Assembly (NCBI GenBank): GCA_002343455.1 | Contig: DDSR01000224.1 | Location: 1 to 5,065 of the forward strand | Reading direction: 5' to 3' | DNA: 5,065 nt | Source of the DNA: Deltaproteobacteria bacterium UBA2385 | Lineage (GTDB): Bacteria; Myxococcota_A; UBA796; UBA2385 | In this document: piece after piece, positions 1 to 5,065 of the stretch | How the letters are laid out: every line of letters begins with the position of its first letter | Numbering within the stretch: position 1 is the stretch's first letter | Program-made: the position numbers and the translations under genes | Notes under the pieces: model-generated | What the model saw: only the letters and a program-made list of their open reading frames with translations | Database searches by the model: none | Told to the model about the DNA's origin: nothing

Positions 1-10
1 GCGGAGCGAG

Positions 11-52
11 GCGGAGGGGGGTCGTCCTGCCCCCAGCCCCCCCCGCTGTTTC
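11..52 (+). terminator. G/C-run hairpin followed by short T-rich stretch, possible terminator of an upstream gene
   Basis: Bases 11-20 can pair with 37-46 (GCGG, one A:C mismatch, then a G run against a C run), leaving a 16-nt loop. The stem is followed at once by TGTTTCT (47-53). This resembles an intrinsic terminator that would end transcription entering from the left, just before the pdxJ Shine-Dalgarno. The T tract is short and interrupted, and in DNA this GC-rich G and C runs pair easily by chance, so a transcribed leader structure or no function is equally possible. No convincing -35/-10 pair is visible in 1-59. Confidence 0.28.
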
Positions 53-59
53 TGGATAC

Positions 60-65
60 GGAGGG
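60..65 (+). promoter_or_regulatory. Shine-Dalgarno for pdxJ
   Basis: GGAGGG lies four to five bases before the ATG at 69. It is the only strong ribosome-binding sequence near the start, and it supports ATG 69 over the open but ATG/GTG-free stretch upstream in the same frame. Confidence 0.7.
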
Positions 66-68
66 AGC

Positions 69-863
69 ATGAACACCGCCTCACCCCGCCGCCTCGGCGT
101 CAACATCGACCACGTCGCCACCCTCCGACAGGCCCGCCGCGAGCGCTACCCCGACCCGGTCGCCGCCGCCCTCCTGGCCGAGCTGGCGGGCGCCGACCAG
201 ATCACCTGCCATCTGCGCGGCGACCGTCGGCACATCCAGGACGAGGACCTGCCCCGCCTTCGCGACAGCGTCCAGACCCTGCTCAACGTCGAGCTGGCCT
301 GCACCGAGGAGATGGTCGGCATCGCGCGCCGCACGCTCGGGGCCCGCCCGGGCGACCGGCGGCGTCACCGCGTCACCCTGGTCGCCGAGCGACCGGGCGA
401 GGTCACGACCGAGGGCGGCCTGGACGTGGCCGGACAGCTCGACCTGGTCGGGGCCACCGTCGCGGGCCTCGCCGAGCAGGGCATCGCCGTCAGCCTCTTC
501 ATCGACCCCGAGCCCGCCCAGATCGCCGCCGCCGCCGGCCTCTCCGCGGTGGGCGTCGACATGATCGAGCTGAACACTGCGCGCTACGCCGAGGGGCACG
601 ACGCCGAGCTCGCCCGCCTCGCCCAGGCCGCCGCGCTGGCCGGCCGCAGCGGGCTGGAGCTGGCCGCCGGGCATGGCCTGACCCACCACAACCTGCCCCC
701 CCTGGTCCAGGCCGCCCCCGGCATCCTCGAGTACAACATCGGCCACAGCATCATCGCCCGGGCCGTCTTCTGCGGGCTCGAGGTCGCGGTCCGCGATCTG
801 CTGCAGATGATCCGCGCCCCCGGCGGCCCGGGCGCCCCCGGCGGCCCCAGCAGGCTGGCGTGA
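69..863 (+). CDS. pdxJ: Pyridoxine 5'-phosphate synthase PdxJ
   Basis: PdxJ condenses 1-deoxy-D-xylulose 5-phosphate with 3-amino-2-oxopropyl phosphate to give pyridoxine 5'-phosphate, the last ring-forming step of DXP-dependent vitamin B6 synthesis in the cytosol. The 264-residue protein is a single TIM barrel, slightly longer than the E. coli enzyme. Family motifs are present in order: [11 protein letters not shown] (10-20), [11 protein letters not shown] (46-56), [11 protein letters not shown] (72-82, with E75), [12 protein letters not shown] (111-122), VSLFID (141-146), AGHGLTHHN (200-208) and [10 protein letters not shown] (223-232). One departure is IELNTARYA at 166-174, where the family normally has IELHTGxYA. 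The tail 250-261 is a doubled APGGP[GS] unit beyond the usual barrel. The start is ATG 69 with GGAGGG upstream. The stop overlaps the GTG of the next gene by four bases, so the two are probably one transcript. The identification is very secure; full activity is likely but is qualified by the motif change. Confidence 0.96.
   Translation: MNTASPRRLGVNIDHVATLRQARRERYPDPVAAALLAELAGADQITCHLRGDRRHIQDEDLPRLRDSVQTLLNVELACTEEMVGIARRTLGARPGDRRRHRVTLVAERPGEVTTEGGLDVAGQLDLVGATVAGLAEQGIAVSLFIDPEPAQIAAAAGLSAVGVDMIELNTARYAEGHDAELARLAQAAALAGRSGLELAAGHGLTHHNLPPLVQAAPGILEYNIGHSIIARAVFCGLEVAVRDLLQMIRAPGGPGAPGGPSRLA
814..847 (+). repeat. Tandem 18-nt repeat in the pdxJ 3' end
   Basis: Bases 814-829 recur identically at 832-847, an offset of 18 nt or six codons. 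The repeat encodes APGGPG then APGGPS (residues 250-261), a flexible glycine/proline tail after the last PdxJ barrel helix. It is in frame, so a change in unit number would alter tail length without disturbing the downstream GTGA junction. Confidence 0.75.
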
Positions 864-2266
864 TCCCCGTCTGCGGCTCGGCGGCCACCCGGGCCCTGGA
901 CGAGGCGCTGATCCGCAGGCTGGGCATGCCCGCCCACACCCTGATGGAGCTGGCCGGCCGAGGCGTGGCCGAGCAGATCCACCAGCGCTGGCCCGACCAG
1001 GGTGTCGCCGTGCTCTGCGGCCCCGGGAACAACGGCGGAGACGGCTTCGTCATCGCCCGCTGGCTGGCCCTGTGGGGGCACCCGGTCCGCTGGTGGGCCC
1101 CCCTGCCCTCGGCGACCGAGGAGAGCCGGCTGAACCGCCGCTTGCTGGAGCAGCAGCTCGGCCTCGCCTCCCCGACGGCGCAGGAGGCCGTCCAGGGCGC
1201 CGGGATCGCCGTCGACGCCATGCTCGGCACCGGGCAGCAGGCCGCGCCGCGGGGCTTCGCCCTGGAGGGCATGGAGGCCCTCTCCCGCTGCGCCCTGCGC
1301 GTCGCCGTCGACCTCCCCACCGGGCTGTGCGCCGAGTCCGGCCAGCCGCTGGGGGCCTCGATGCCCGCCTTCGCCCTCACCCTGGTGCTCGGCCGCCACA
1401 AGCCCGGGCTGTGGTGCGCCCCCGGCCACCACCTCGCCGGCGAGCTGGTCCTCGTCGACATCGGACTGGATCTGGCGCCCTCCCCCGCTGCGCCAGAGGC
1501 CTGGCTGCTGCAAGAGCAGGACGTGCGCGGCTGGGCCCCGGTCGAAGACCCCGGCGCCGCCAAGTGGAACCGCGGGCACGTCGCCATCCGGGCCAGCGGG
1601 GGTGCCGCCGTGCTGGCCGCCCACGGCGCCTTCCGCTCGGGTGCCGGGCTGGTCACCCTGCTGCTGCCCCGCGCCGACTGGCCCACCCTGCACGGCCTCT
1701 GGCCCGAGGTCATCCTGGCCGAGCCCGACCGGCTGGACCCAGCTCGCCACGACGCGCTCGTCTTCGGCCCCGGCCTGGGCCTGGGGGTGGCCGAGGAGCT
1801 CACCTCGCTCTGGGGTCGTTTCCCACGGCCGATGCTGCTCGACGCCGACGGCCTCAGCCTGCTCGCCCGCCTGGCCCTCGCCCGCCCCGCCGACCTGGCG
1901 CGGGCGCTGACGCCTCACGCCGCCGAGGCCGGCCGCCTGTTGGACCTGGAGCGCTCCGCCGTCGAGGCCGACCGCTTCGCCGCGGTGGATGCCCTGCGCC
2001 ACTTCGGCACCCCCCTGCTCAAGGGCCCATGCAGCCTGGTCGGCGCGCCCGATGGCACCTGGATCAACCCCCGCGGCAGCGTCAACCTGGCCACCGCCGG
2101 CAGCGGCGATGTGCTGGCCGGGCTGGCCGGCGGCTATCTCGCCCGGGGCCTCCCCGCCGAGCGCGCCCTGGCCCTGGCCGCCTGGCGGCATGGAGAGGCG
2201 GGTGAGCGGGCGGGCCGGGGGGCCACGGCGAGCGAGCTCGTCCAGAGGCTGCGGGACTCAGCCTGA
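860..2266 (+). CDS. nnr: Bifunctional NAD(P)H-hydrate epimerase / ADP(ATP)-dependent NAD(P)H-hydrate dehydratase (YjeF/Nnr family)
   Basis: This cytosolic metabolite-repair enzyme interconverts R- and S-NAD(P)HX, then dehydrates S-NAD(P)HX back to NAD(P)H. The 468-residue protein is a little shorter than E. coli YjeF. The N-terminal epimerase domain (about 1-210) has [13 protein letters not shown] (12-24), [14 protein letters not shown] (54-67), VDAMLGTG (118-125), VDLPTG (150-155, carrying the conserved Asp of the DxPSG motif) and a KPGL element. The C-terminal dehydratase domain (about 230-468) has SGAGLV, GPGLG (303-307), LLDADGL (326-332), [12 protein letters not shown] (350-361), LLKG (386-389) and [11 protein letters not shown] (411-421) with the catalytic Asp of the G[TS]GD motif. 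The segment K235-G248 aligns poorly: the usual glycine-rich GGSxxxxGA loop is about four residues shorter than in E. coli YjeF. The start is GTG 860, overlapping the pdxJ stop (GTGA) with only a weak AGCAGG before it; the N-terminal family match begins right there, whereas the first in-frame ATG (Met23) would truncate it. The 3' end overlaps the convergent regulator gene by 9 bp. Confidence 0.94.
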   Translation: MIPVCGSAATRALDEALIRRLGMPAHTLMELAGRGVAEQIHQRWPDQGVAVLCGPGNNGGDGFVIARWLALWGHPVRWWAPLPSATEESRLNRRLLEQQLGLASPTAQEAVQGAGIAVDAMLGTGQQAAPRGFALEGMEALSRCALRVAVDLPTGLCAESGQPLGASMPAFALTLVLGRHKPGLWCAPGHHLAGELVLVDIGLDLAPSPAAPEAWLLQEQDVRGWAPVEDPGAAKWNRGHVAIRASGGAAVLAAHGAFRSGAGLVTLLLPRADWPTLHGLWPEVILAEPDRLDPARHDALVFGPGLGLGVAEELTSLWGRFPRPMLLDADGLSLLARLALARPADLARALTPHAAEAGRLLDLERSAVEADRFAAVDALRHFGTPLLKGPCSLVGAPDGTWINPRGSVNLATAGSGDVLAGLAGGYLARGLPAERALALAAWRHGEAGERAGRGATASELVQRLRDSA

Positions 2267-2269
2267 GTC
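2255..2269. repeat. 15-bp inverted repeat spanning both convergent stop codons
   Basis: GACTCA (2255-2260) and TGAGTC (2264-2269) are perfectly complementary arms around a 3-nt GCC centre. The right arm contains the nnr TGA (2264-2266) and the left arm contains the regulator's TGA read on the minus strand (2258-2260). As a result both proteins end in D-S plus a small residue (DSA and DSG). There is no T tract on either side, so this is not a classical intrinsic terminator. It could still form a small hairpin in both mRNAs. Confidence 0.7.
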
Positions 2270-3778
2270 GGTACGAAAGGCCGCCCAGTCGATGCCCAGC
2301 CGCCGCATCCGAGAGCGCAGCGTGTGCGGGTTGACTCCCAAGGCCCGCGCCGCGCCGAACGGCCCCTCGATCCGGCCCCGACAGCGTTTCAGGGCGGCTT
2401 CCACCCGGGCGCGCTCGTCCCCCTCTCCTGCGATCACCGGCACCTCGGTGAACTCCTGGCGGCTGCCCACCCCCAACGCCGCGGCGATCTCCAGGCTCCG
2501 CCCGTTTCCGAGGATCGCCGCGCGCTCGACGACCGCAGCCAGCTCGCGGACGTTGCCGGGCCAGGGGTACCCGAGCAGCCGGGCCATGTCCTCGGGCCGA
2601 GCCTCCAGGGGCCGCCCGTAGAGCCGCTTGCCGGCGCGCTCGGAGAAGTGCCGCACCAGGGCCGGCACATCGTCCCGCCGCTGCCGCAGCGAGGGCAGCT
2701 CGATGGGAAAGACGCTGATCCGGTACCAGAGGTCCTGCCGGAAGCCGCCGGTCCGGACCATCGTACCCATGTCGCGGTGGGTGGCCGCCACGATGCGCAC
2801 ATCGACCTTGTGGCTGTCCTGACCGCCGACCCGCTGGAAGCTGCCGTCCTGCAGCACCCGCAGCAGCCGGACCTGGGCCGCCGCCGGCAGCTCGGCCACC
2901 TCGTCCAGGAAGAGGGTGCCGCCGTCCGCCCGCTCGAACCAGCCCTTGCGCTGGGCGATCGCCCCCGTGAAGCTGCCCTTCTCGTGACCGAAGAGCTCGC
3001 TGTCGACCAGCTCGGTCGGGATGGCGCCGCAATTCACCCTCAGGAAGGGCCCGCGCGAGCGCCGGGAGCGGGTGTGGATGGCCCGCGCGACCACCTCCTT
3101 GCCCGAGCCGGTCTCGCCCAGGATCAGCACCGGCGCGTCCGTCGGGGCGACCTGGTCCACCCGCTGCATCACGTCGCGCAGGCCGGTGCCCTCGCCGATG
3201 ATCGCCTCGCTGACGTCCTGCCGATCGAGCCGGCTGAGCAGGGCCTCCCGATCGCCCTCGGCCGCCTCGCGCAGCCGGTAGAGCTCGTGCAGGCGCTGAT
3301 CGTTGGCCAGCGCCACGGCGAAGGGCTCCAGCAGGACCTGCACCATCGCCCGCCAGGGCTCCAAGGGGCCGCCCAGGGCCAGGATCCCCAGGAGCCGGCC
3401 CTCGTAGACCAGCGGTCCGACCCGCATCGGGCCGAGCAGGCCCTCGGGCAGGAGCAGGCGCCCCAGGCCGGTCGCCTCGCGCGAGGACCAGCCCTGGACC
3501 ACACCCCGCGAGGCCCAGGCCAGGAGCTCCTCTTGCCGGGGGCTGGGGACCGAGGTGCGCACCGGGAGCTCCGCCAGCCAGGACGCCGACCCGCCGGTGG
3601 CGACCGTCTCCAGCCGGGCCCGATCGACGTCCCAGCGGCGCACCAGCAGCCACTCGATCGGCAGGCGCTCGGCGAGGCGCCGCTGCAGCTCGGCCGTGGC
3701 CTCCTCGATCTCCAGGTGGCGGCACACCTCTCGCCAGACATCCACCAGGAGATCGGAGTGCAGGGCGGGTCGGGTCAC
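2258..3778 (-). CDS. Sigma-54-dependent transcriptional activator (GAF-like sensor, AAA+, Fis-type HTH)
   Basis: This is a bacterial enhancer-binding protein: it binds upstream sites and uses ATP to remodel sigma-54 RNA polymerase for open-complex formation. The 506-residue protein has an N-terminal GAF-like sensory region (about 15-165) and no phospho-receiver domain. The AAA+ domain (about 190-425) carries Walker A GETGSGKE (221-228), the sigma-54-contact loop as GSFTGA (268-273, usually GAFTGA), Walker B GTLFLDEV (287-294), AATHRD (331-336), the arginine-finger region FRQDLWYRI (346-354) and sensor [12 protein letters not shown] (404-413). A Fis-type HTH with [11 protein letters not shown] and TLRSRM lies at about 455-497. 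All domains look complete, in the layout of FhlA/NorR-like regulators. The GTG start at 3778 overlaps the cysA stop (GTGA) and has GGGGAG eight bases upstream; the next in-frame ATG is Met118, far inside the GAF region. Transcriptional and translational coupling to cysA suggests control of this transporter or of oxyanion/sulfur genes. The signal is unknown, and I do not assign a gene name. Confidence 0.93.
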   Translation of the reverse strand: MTRPALHSDLLVDVWREVCRHLEIEEATAELQRRLAERLPIEWLLVRRWDVDRARLETVATGGSASWLAELPVRTSVPSPRQEELLAWASRGVVQGWSSREATGLGRLLLPEGLLGPMRVGPLVYEGRLLGILALGGPLEPWRAMVQVLLEPFAVALANDQRLHELYRLREAAEGDREALLSRLDRQDVSEAIIGEGTGLRDVMQRVDQVAPTDAPVLILGETGSGKEVVARAIHTRSRRSRGPFLRVNCGAIPTELVDSELFGHEKGSFTGAIAQRKGWFERADGGTLFLDEVAELPAAAQVRLLRVLQDGSFQRVGGQDSHKVDVRIVAATHRDMGTMVRTGGFRQDLWYRISVFPIELPSLRQRRDDVPALVRHFSERAGKRLYGRPLEARPEDMARLLGYPWPGNVRELAAVVERAAILGNGRSLEIAAALGVGSRQEFTEVPVIAGEGDERARVEAALKRCRGRIEGPFGAARALGVNPHTLRSRMRRLGIDWAAFRTDSG

Positions 3779-4854
3779 GAGGCGAGCTCCCCAGGTTTGC
3801 CGGGCCAGGCCCGGGCGTGGGTAACTTCTATTGAGATGCGAACGCCCGGCTCGATTCCGTTCAGCAAGGAGGAGCGCCGTGGAAACTGGGCGAAGATGGC
3901 GGGCCCCTCGGCTTGGGAGCCCAGGGGATGCAAGTTGGCTTCGATTCGCACCCGGTCGCCGACGGTCATGACCCGCCGGACCGAGGCCACGCCGGCGTCG
4001 TCCCGCCAGAACTTCAGGTCGTAGGCCCGGACGACCACATGGACCTCCTGTCCGTCGGGTAGGCCCGCGCGCTGGGCCGCGTCGAGCGGCGCCCAGATGG
4101 GCCCGATCCGCGCGCGTTCGCCCTCGACGACGCCCGAGAGCACGTTGACATCCCCGACAAAGCGGGCCACGAACTCGGTCGCCGGGCTGTCCAGGATCTC
4201 CAAGGGGCTGCCGTGCTGTTCGAGCCTGCCCGACTGGATGATCATGACCCGATCGGCGATGGCGAAGGCCTCTTCCTGATCGTGGGTGACGAAGATGGTG
4301 GTCGCACCGACCTCGTCGTGCATCTTGCGCAGCCACTGGCGAAGCTCCTCCCGCACCTTGGCGTCCACGGCGCCGAAGGGCTCGTCCAACAGCAGCAGCT
4401 TGGGCGTGGGAGCCAGGGCGCGGGCCAGCGCGACCCGCTGCCGTTGTCCGCCCGATATCTGCGAGGGCATACGCTCGCCCAGACCGCGCAGGCCCATCAC
4501 GTTGAGCAGCCGCTCGACCGTCTCGGCCTGGCGGGCCTTGTCGACCCCCCGCACCGACAGGCCGAAGCCGATGTTCTCGGCCACGGTCATATGGCGGAAC
4601 AGCGCGTAGTGCTGAAAGACGAAGCCCACCTGCCGGTCGCGGGCGTGCAGGTGGTCGACCCGTGTGCCGTCCAGCCAGACCTCCCCGGCGTCGGCCGTCT
4701 CCAGGCCCGCGATGATGCGCAGCACCGTCGACTTGCCTCCCCCAGAGGGGCCCAGCAGGGCGACCAGCTCGCCGGGCTGCACATCGAAGCTCATCGTGTC
4801 CACCACGGTCAGCGACCCGAATCGTTTCACCAGGTTTCGGACTTCGATACCCAT
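3775..4854 (-). CDS. cysA: Sulfate/thiosulfate-type ABC transporter ATP-binding protein CysA
   Basis: This is the ATPase subunit that powers import of sulfate or a related oxyanion on the cytoplasmic face of a CysT/CysW-type permease. The 359-residue length fits CysA. The nucleotide-binding domain (about 1-235) shows Walker [10 protein letters not shown] (35-43), a Q-loop in FVFQHYALF (78-86), the signature ISGGQRQR (133-140, usually LSGGQ), Walker [11 protein letters not shown] (153-162), the D-loop VDAKVREEL, and the switch histidine in VTHDQEEA (H191). GFGLSVR (97-103) resembles the CysA family. A C-terminal TOBE-like extension (about 236-359, starting around FVGDVN) is typical of sulfate and molybdate ATPases and may have a regulatory role. 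The ATG at 4854 sits two bases after the upstream permease stop with GGAGG five bases before it. The 3' end overlaps the regulator start. The C-terminal codons include ATA, TCA, GTT and AAA, less GC-biased than the neighbours. Molybdate or tungstate as substrate is not excluded, but the permease neighbour and the sequence favour sulfate. Confidence 0.9.
   Translation of the reverse strand: MGIEVRNLVKRFGSLTVVDTMSFDVQPGELVALLGPSGGGKSTVLRIIAGLETADAGEVWLDGTRVDHLHARDRQVGFVFQHYALFRHMTVAENIGFGLSVRGVDKARQAETVERLLNVMGLRGLGERMPSQISGGQRQRVALARALAPTPKLLLLDEPFGAVDAKVREELRQWLRKMHDEVGATTIFVTHDQEEAFAIADRVMIIQSGRLEQHGSPLEILDSPATEFVARFVGDVNVLSGVVEGERARIGPIWAPLDAAQRAGLPDGQEVHVVVRAYDLKFWRDDAGVASVRRVMTVGDRVRIEANLHPLGSQAEGPAIFAQFPRRSSLLNGIEPGVRISIEVTHARAWPGKPGELAS
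3787..3792 (-). promoter_or_regulatory. Shine-Dalgarno for the sigma-54 activator, inside the cysA 3' end
   Basis: Read on the minus strand, GGGGAG lies eight bases before the GTG at 3778, within codons near the end of cysA. It decides the GTG start, and it implies reinitiation or coupling as ribosomes terminate at the overlapping cysA TGA. Confidence 0.6.
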
Positions 4855-4856
4855 GG

Positions 4857-5065
4857 TTACCTCCGTTTGCCTTTGGGGTTGGCCATCTGCATGGCGAGCA
4901 GCAACAGCACGGCGGCGGCGGCCAGGATCAGCGCCATCCCGAAGGCAGCCGGCTCCTGCCGTTCTTCGATGGCCGCATGGATGAAGGTCGTCGCGGTCTG
5001 GGTGCGGTTGGCGATGGAGCCGCCGACCACCAGCACCGCCCCGAACTCGCCCAGGGCGCGGGCCG
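4857..5065 (-). CDS. cysW: Sulfate-type ABC transporter permease, C-terminal end (CysW-like), partial
   Basis: This is the inner-membrane channel subunit that would partner CysA; only the last 68 residues lie in the window, and the gene runs off the right edge. The visible part begins [19 protein letters not shown], the conserved stretch of CysT/CysW-type permeases that follows the EAA loop, which is itself outside the window. It continues with [20 protein letters not shown] final membrane segment ([19 protein letters not shown]) follows, and a basic cytoplasmic tail ends in KGKRR. The stop TAA (4857-4859) is two bases before the cysA ATG. CysW is preferred over CysT because cysW normally sits directly upstream of cysA. 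A ModB- or TupB-like permease is possible from such a short fragment. This ORF is not broken; it is cut by the window edge. Confidence 0.82.
   Translation of the reverse strand, partial: ARALGEFGAVLVVGGSIANRTQTATTFIHAAIEERQEPAAFGMALILAAAAVLLLLAMQMANPKGKRR
4860..4864 (-). promoter_or_regulatory. Shine-Dalgarno for cysA overlapping the permease 3' end
   Basis: GGAGG on the minus strand is formed by the last two arginine codons of the permease and lies five bases before the cysA ATG (4852-4854). It fixes the cysA start and ties the two cistrons into one operon. Confidence 0.75.

Noticed and set aside
2052..2070. TGGCAC as part of a sigma-54 -24/-12 promoter
   Set aside because: The following bases lack a TTGC element at the required spacing, and the site is inside nnr coding sequence. 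No acceptable -24/-12 pair was found on either strand.
584..2191. Long minus-strand open frame opposite pdxJ and nnr
   Set aside because: The translation is low-complexity (G, Q, A, P rich) with no recognisable domain, while the opposite strand encodes two clear enzymes. Very high GC removes stop codons from antisense frames.
3825..3867. Possible internal promoter for the regulator (TTGCTG and an A/T-richer CAATAG on the minus strand)
   Set aside because: The spacing between the two elements is about 28 bases, far from the usual 17, and no other -10 fits. The bases are also coding for CysA.
2324..4024. 566-residue plus-strand open frame opposite the regulator and the cysA 3' end
   Set aside because: It is the antisense shadow of the AAA+ and GAF coding region and shows no domain of its own; all family motifs are on the minus strand.
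3779..4336. Extension of the regulator upstream of GTG 3778 to give a 692-residue protein
   Set aside because: The extra residues are the out-of-frame reading of cysA, which is clearly coding in its own frame up to its stop at 3775. GGGGAG and the GTGA overlap support the short form.
4664..4984. Plus-strand open frame across the cysA-permease junction
   Set aside because: It opposes well-supported minus-strand genes, is Ser/Arg/Pro rich, and has no family resemblance.

Overview
The window is very GC-rich bacterial DNA that is coding almost end to end. Two gene blocks point at each other. The plus-strand block is pdxJ followed by a bifunctional NAD(P)HX-repair gene (nnr, YjeF family). The minus-strand block, read from the right edge leftwards, is the 3' end of a sulfate-type ABC permease (cysW-like), then cysA, then a sigma-54-dependent activator with a GAF-like sensor, an AAA+ domain and a Fis-type HTH.

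The organism is probably a Gram-negative with a high-GC genome. DXP-dependent vitamin B6 synthesis through PdxJ and a sigma-54 activator together argue against Actinobacteria. The high GC, the compact gene junctions and the large GAF-AAA-Fis regulator suit a myxobacterium-like (Myxococcota or former Deltaproteobacteria) lineage. Planctomycetes or another high-GC proteobacterium remain possible. This assignment is an inference, not something read directly.

Layout. Positions 1-68 are a short leader with a G/C-run hairpin and a Shine-Dalgarno sequence. pdxJ occupies 69-863. nnr occupies 860-2266 and is joined to pdxJ by a four-base GTGA overlap. nnr converges on the regulator gene (3778-2258, minus), and the two coding ends overlap by 9 bp inside a 15-bp near-perfect inverted repeat. 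The regulator starts at a GTG that overlaps the cysA stop by the same GTGA arrangement. cysA (4854-3775, minus) follows the permease stop after 2 nt, and its Shine-Dalgarno overlaps the permease 3' end. No stretch over 300 bases lacks a gene, and I found no RNA gene, IS element, CRISPR array or tRNA.

Function. The plus-strand pair is housekeeping: pyridoxine 5'-phosphate synthesis and repair of hydrated NAD(P)H. The minus-strand set is an uptake operon for sulfate or a related oxyanion, with its own enhancer-binding protein translationally coupled to the ATPase. That is unusual, because sulfate uptake is classically controlled by LysR-type CysB/Cbl. The operon promoter and the other transporter genes lie beyond the right edge. 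The most interesting point is this coupling of a GAF-type sigma-54 activator to CysA. The mirrored stop codons at the convergent junction and two motif departures, in PdxJ and Nnr, are lesser points.
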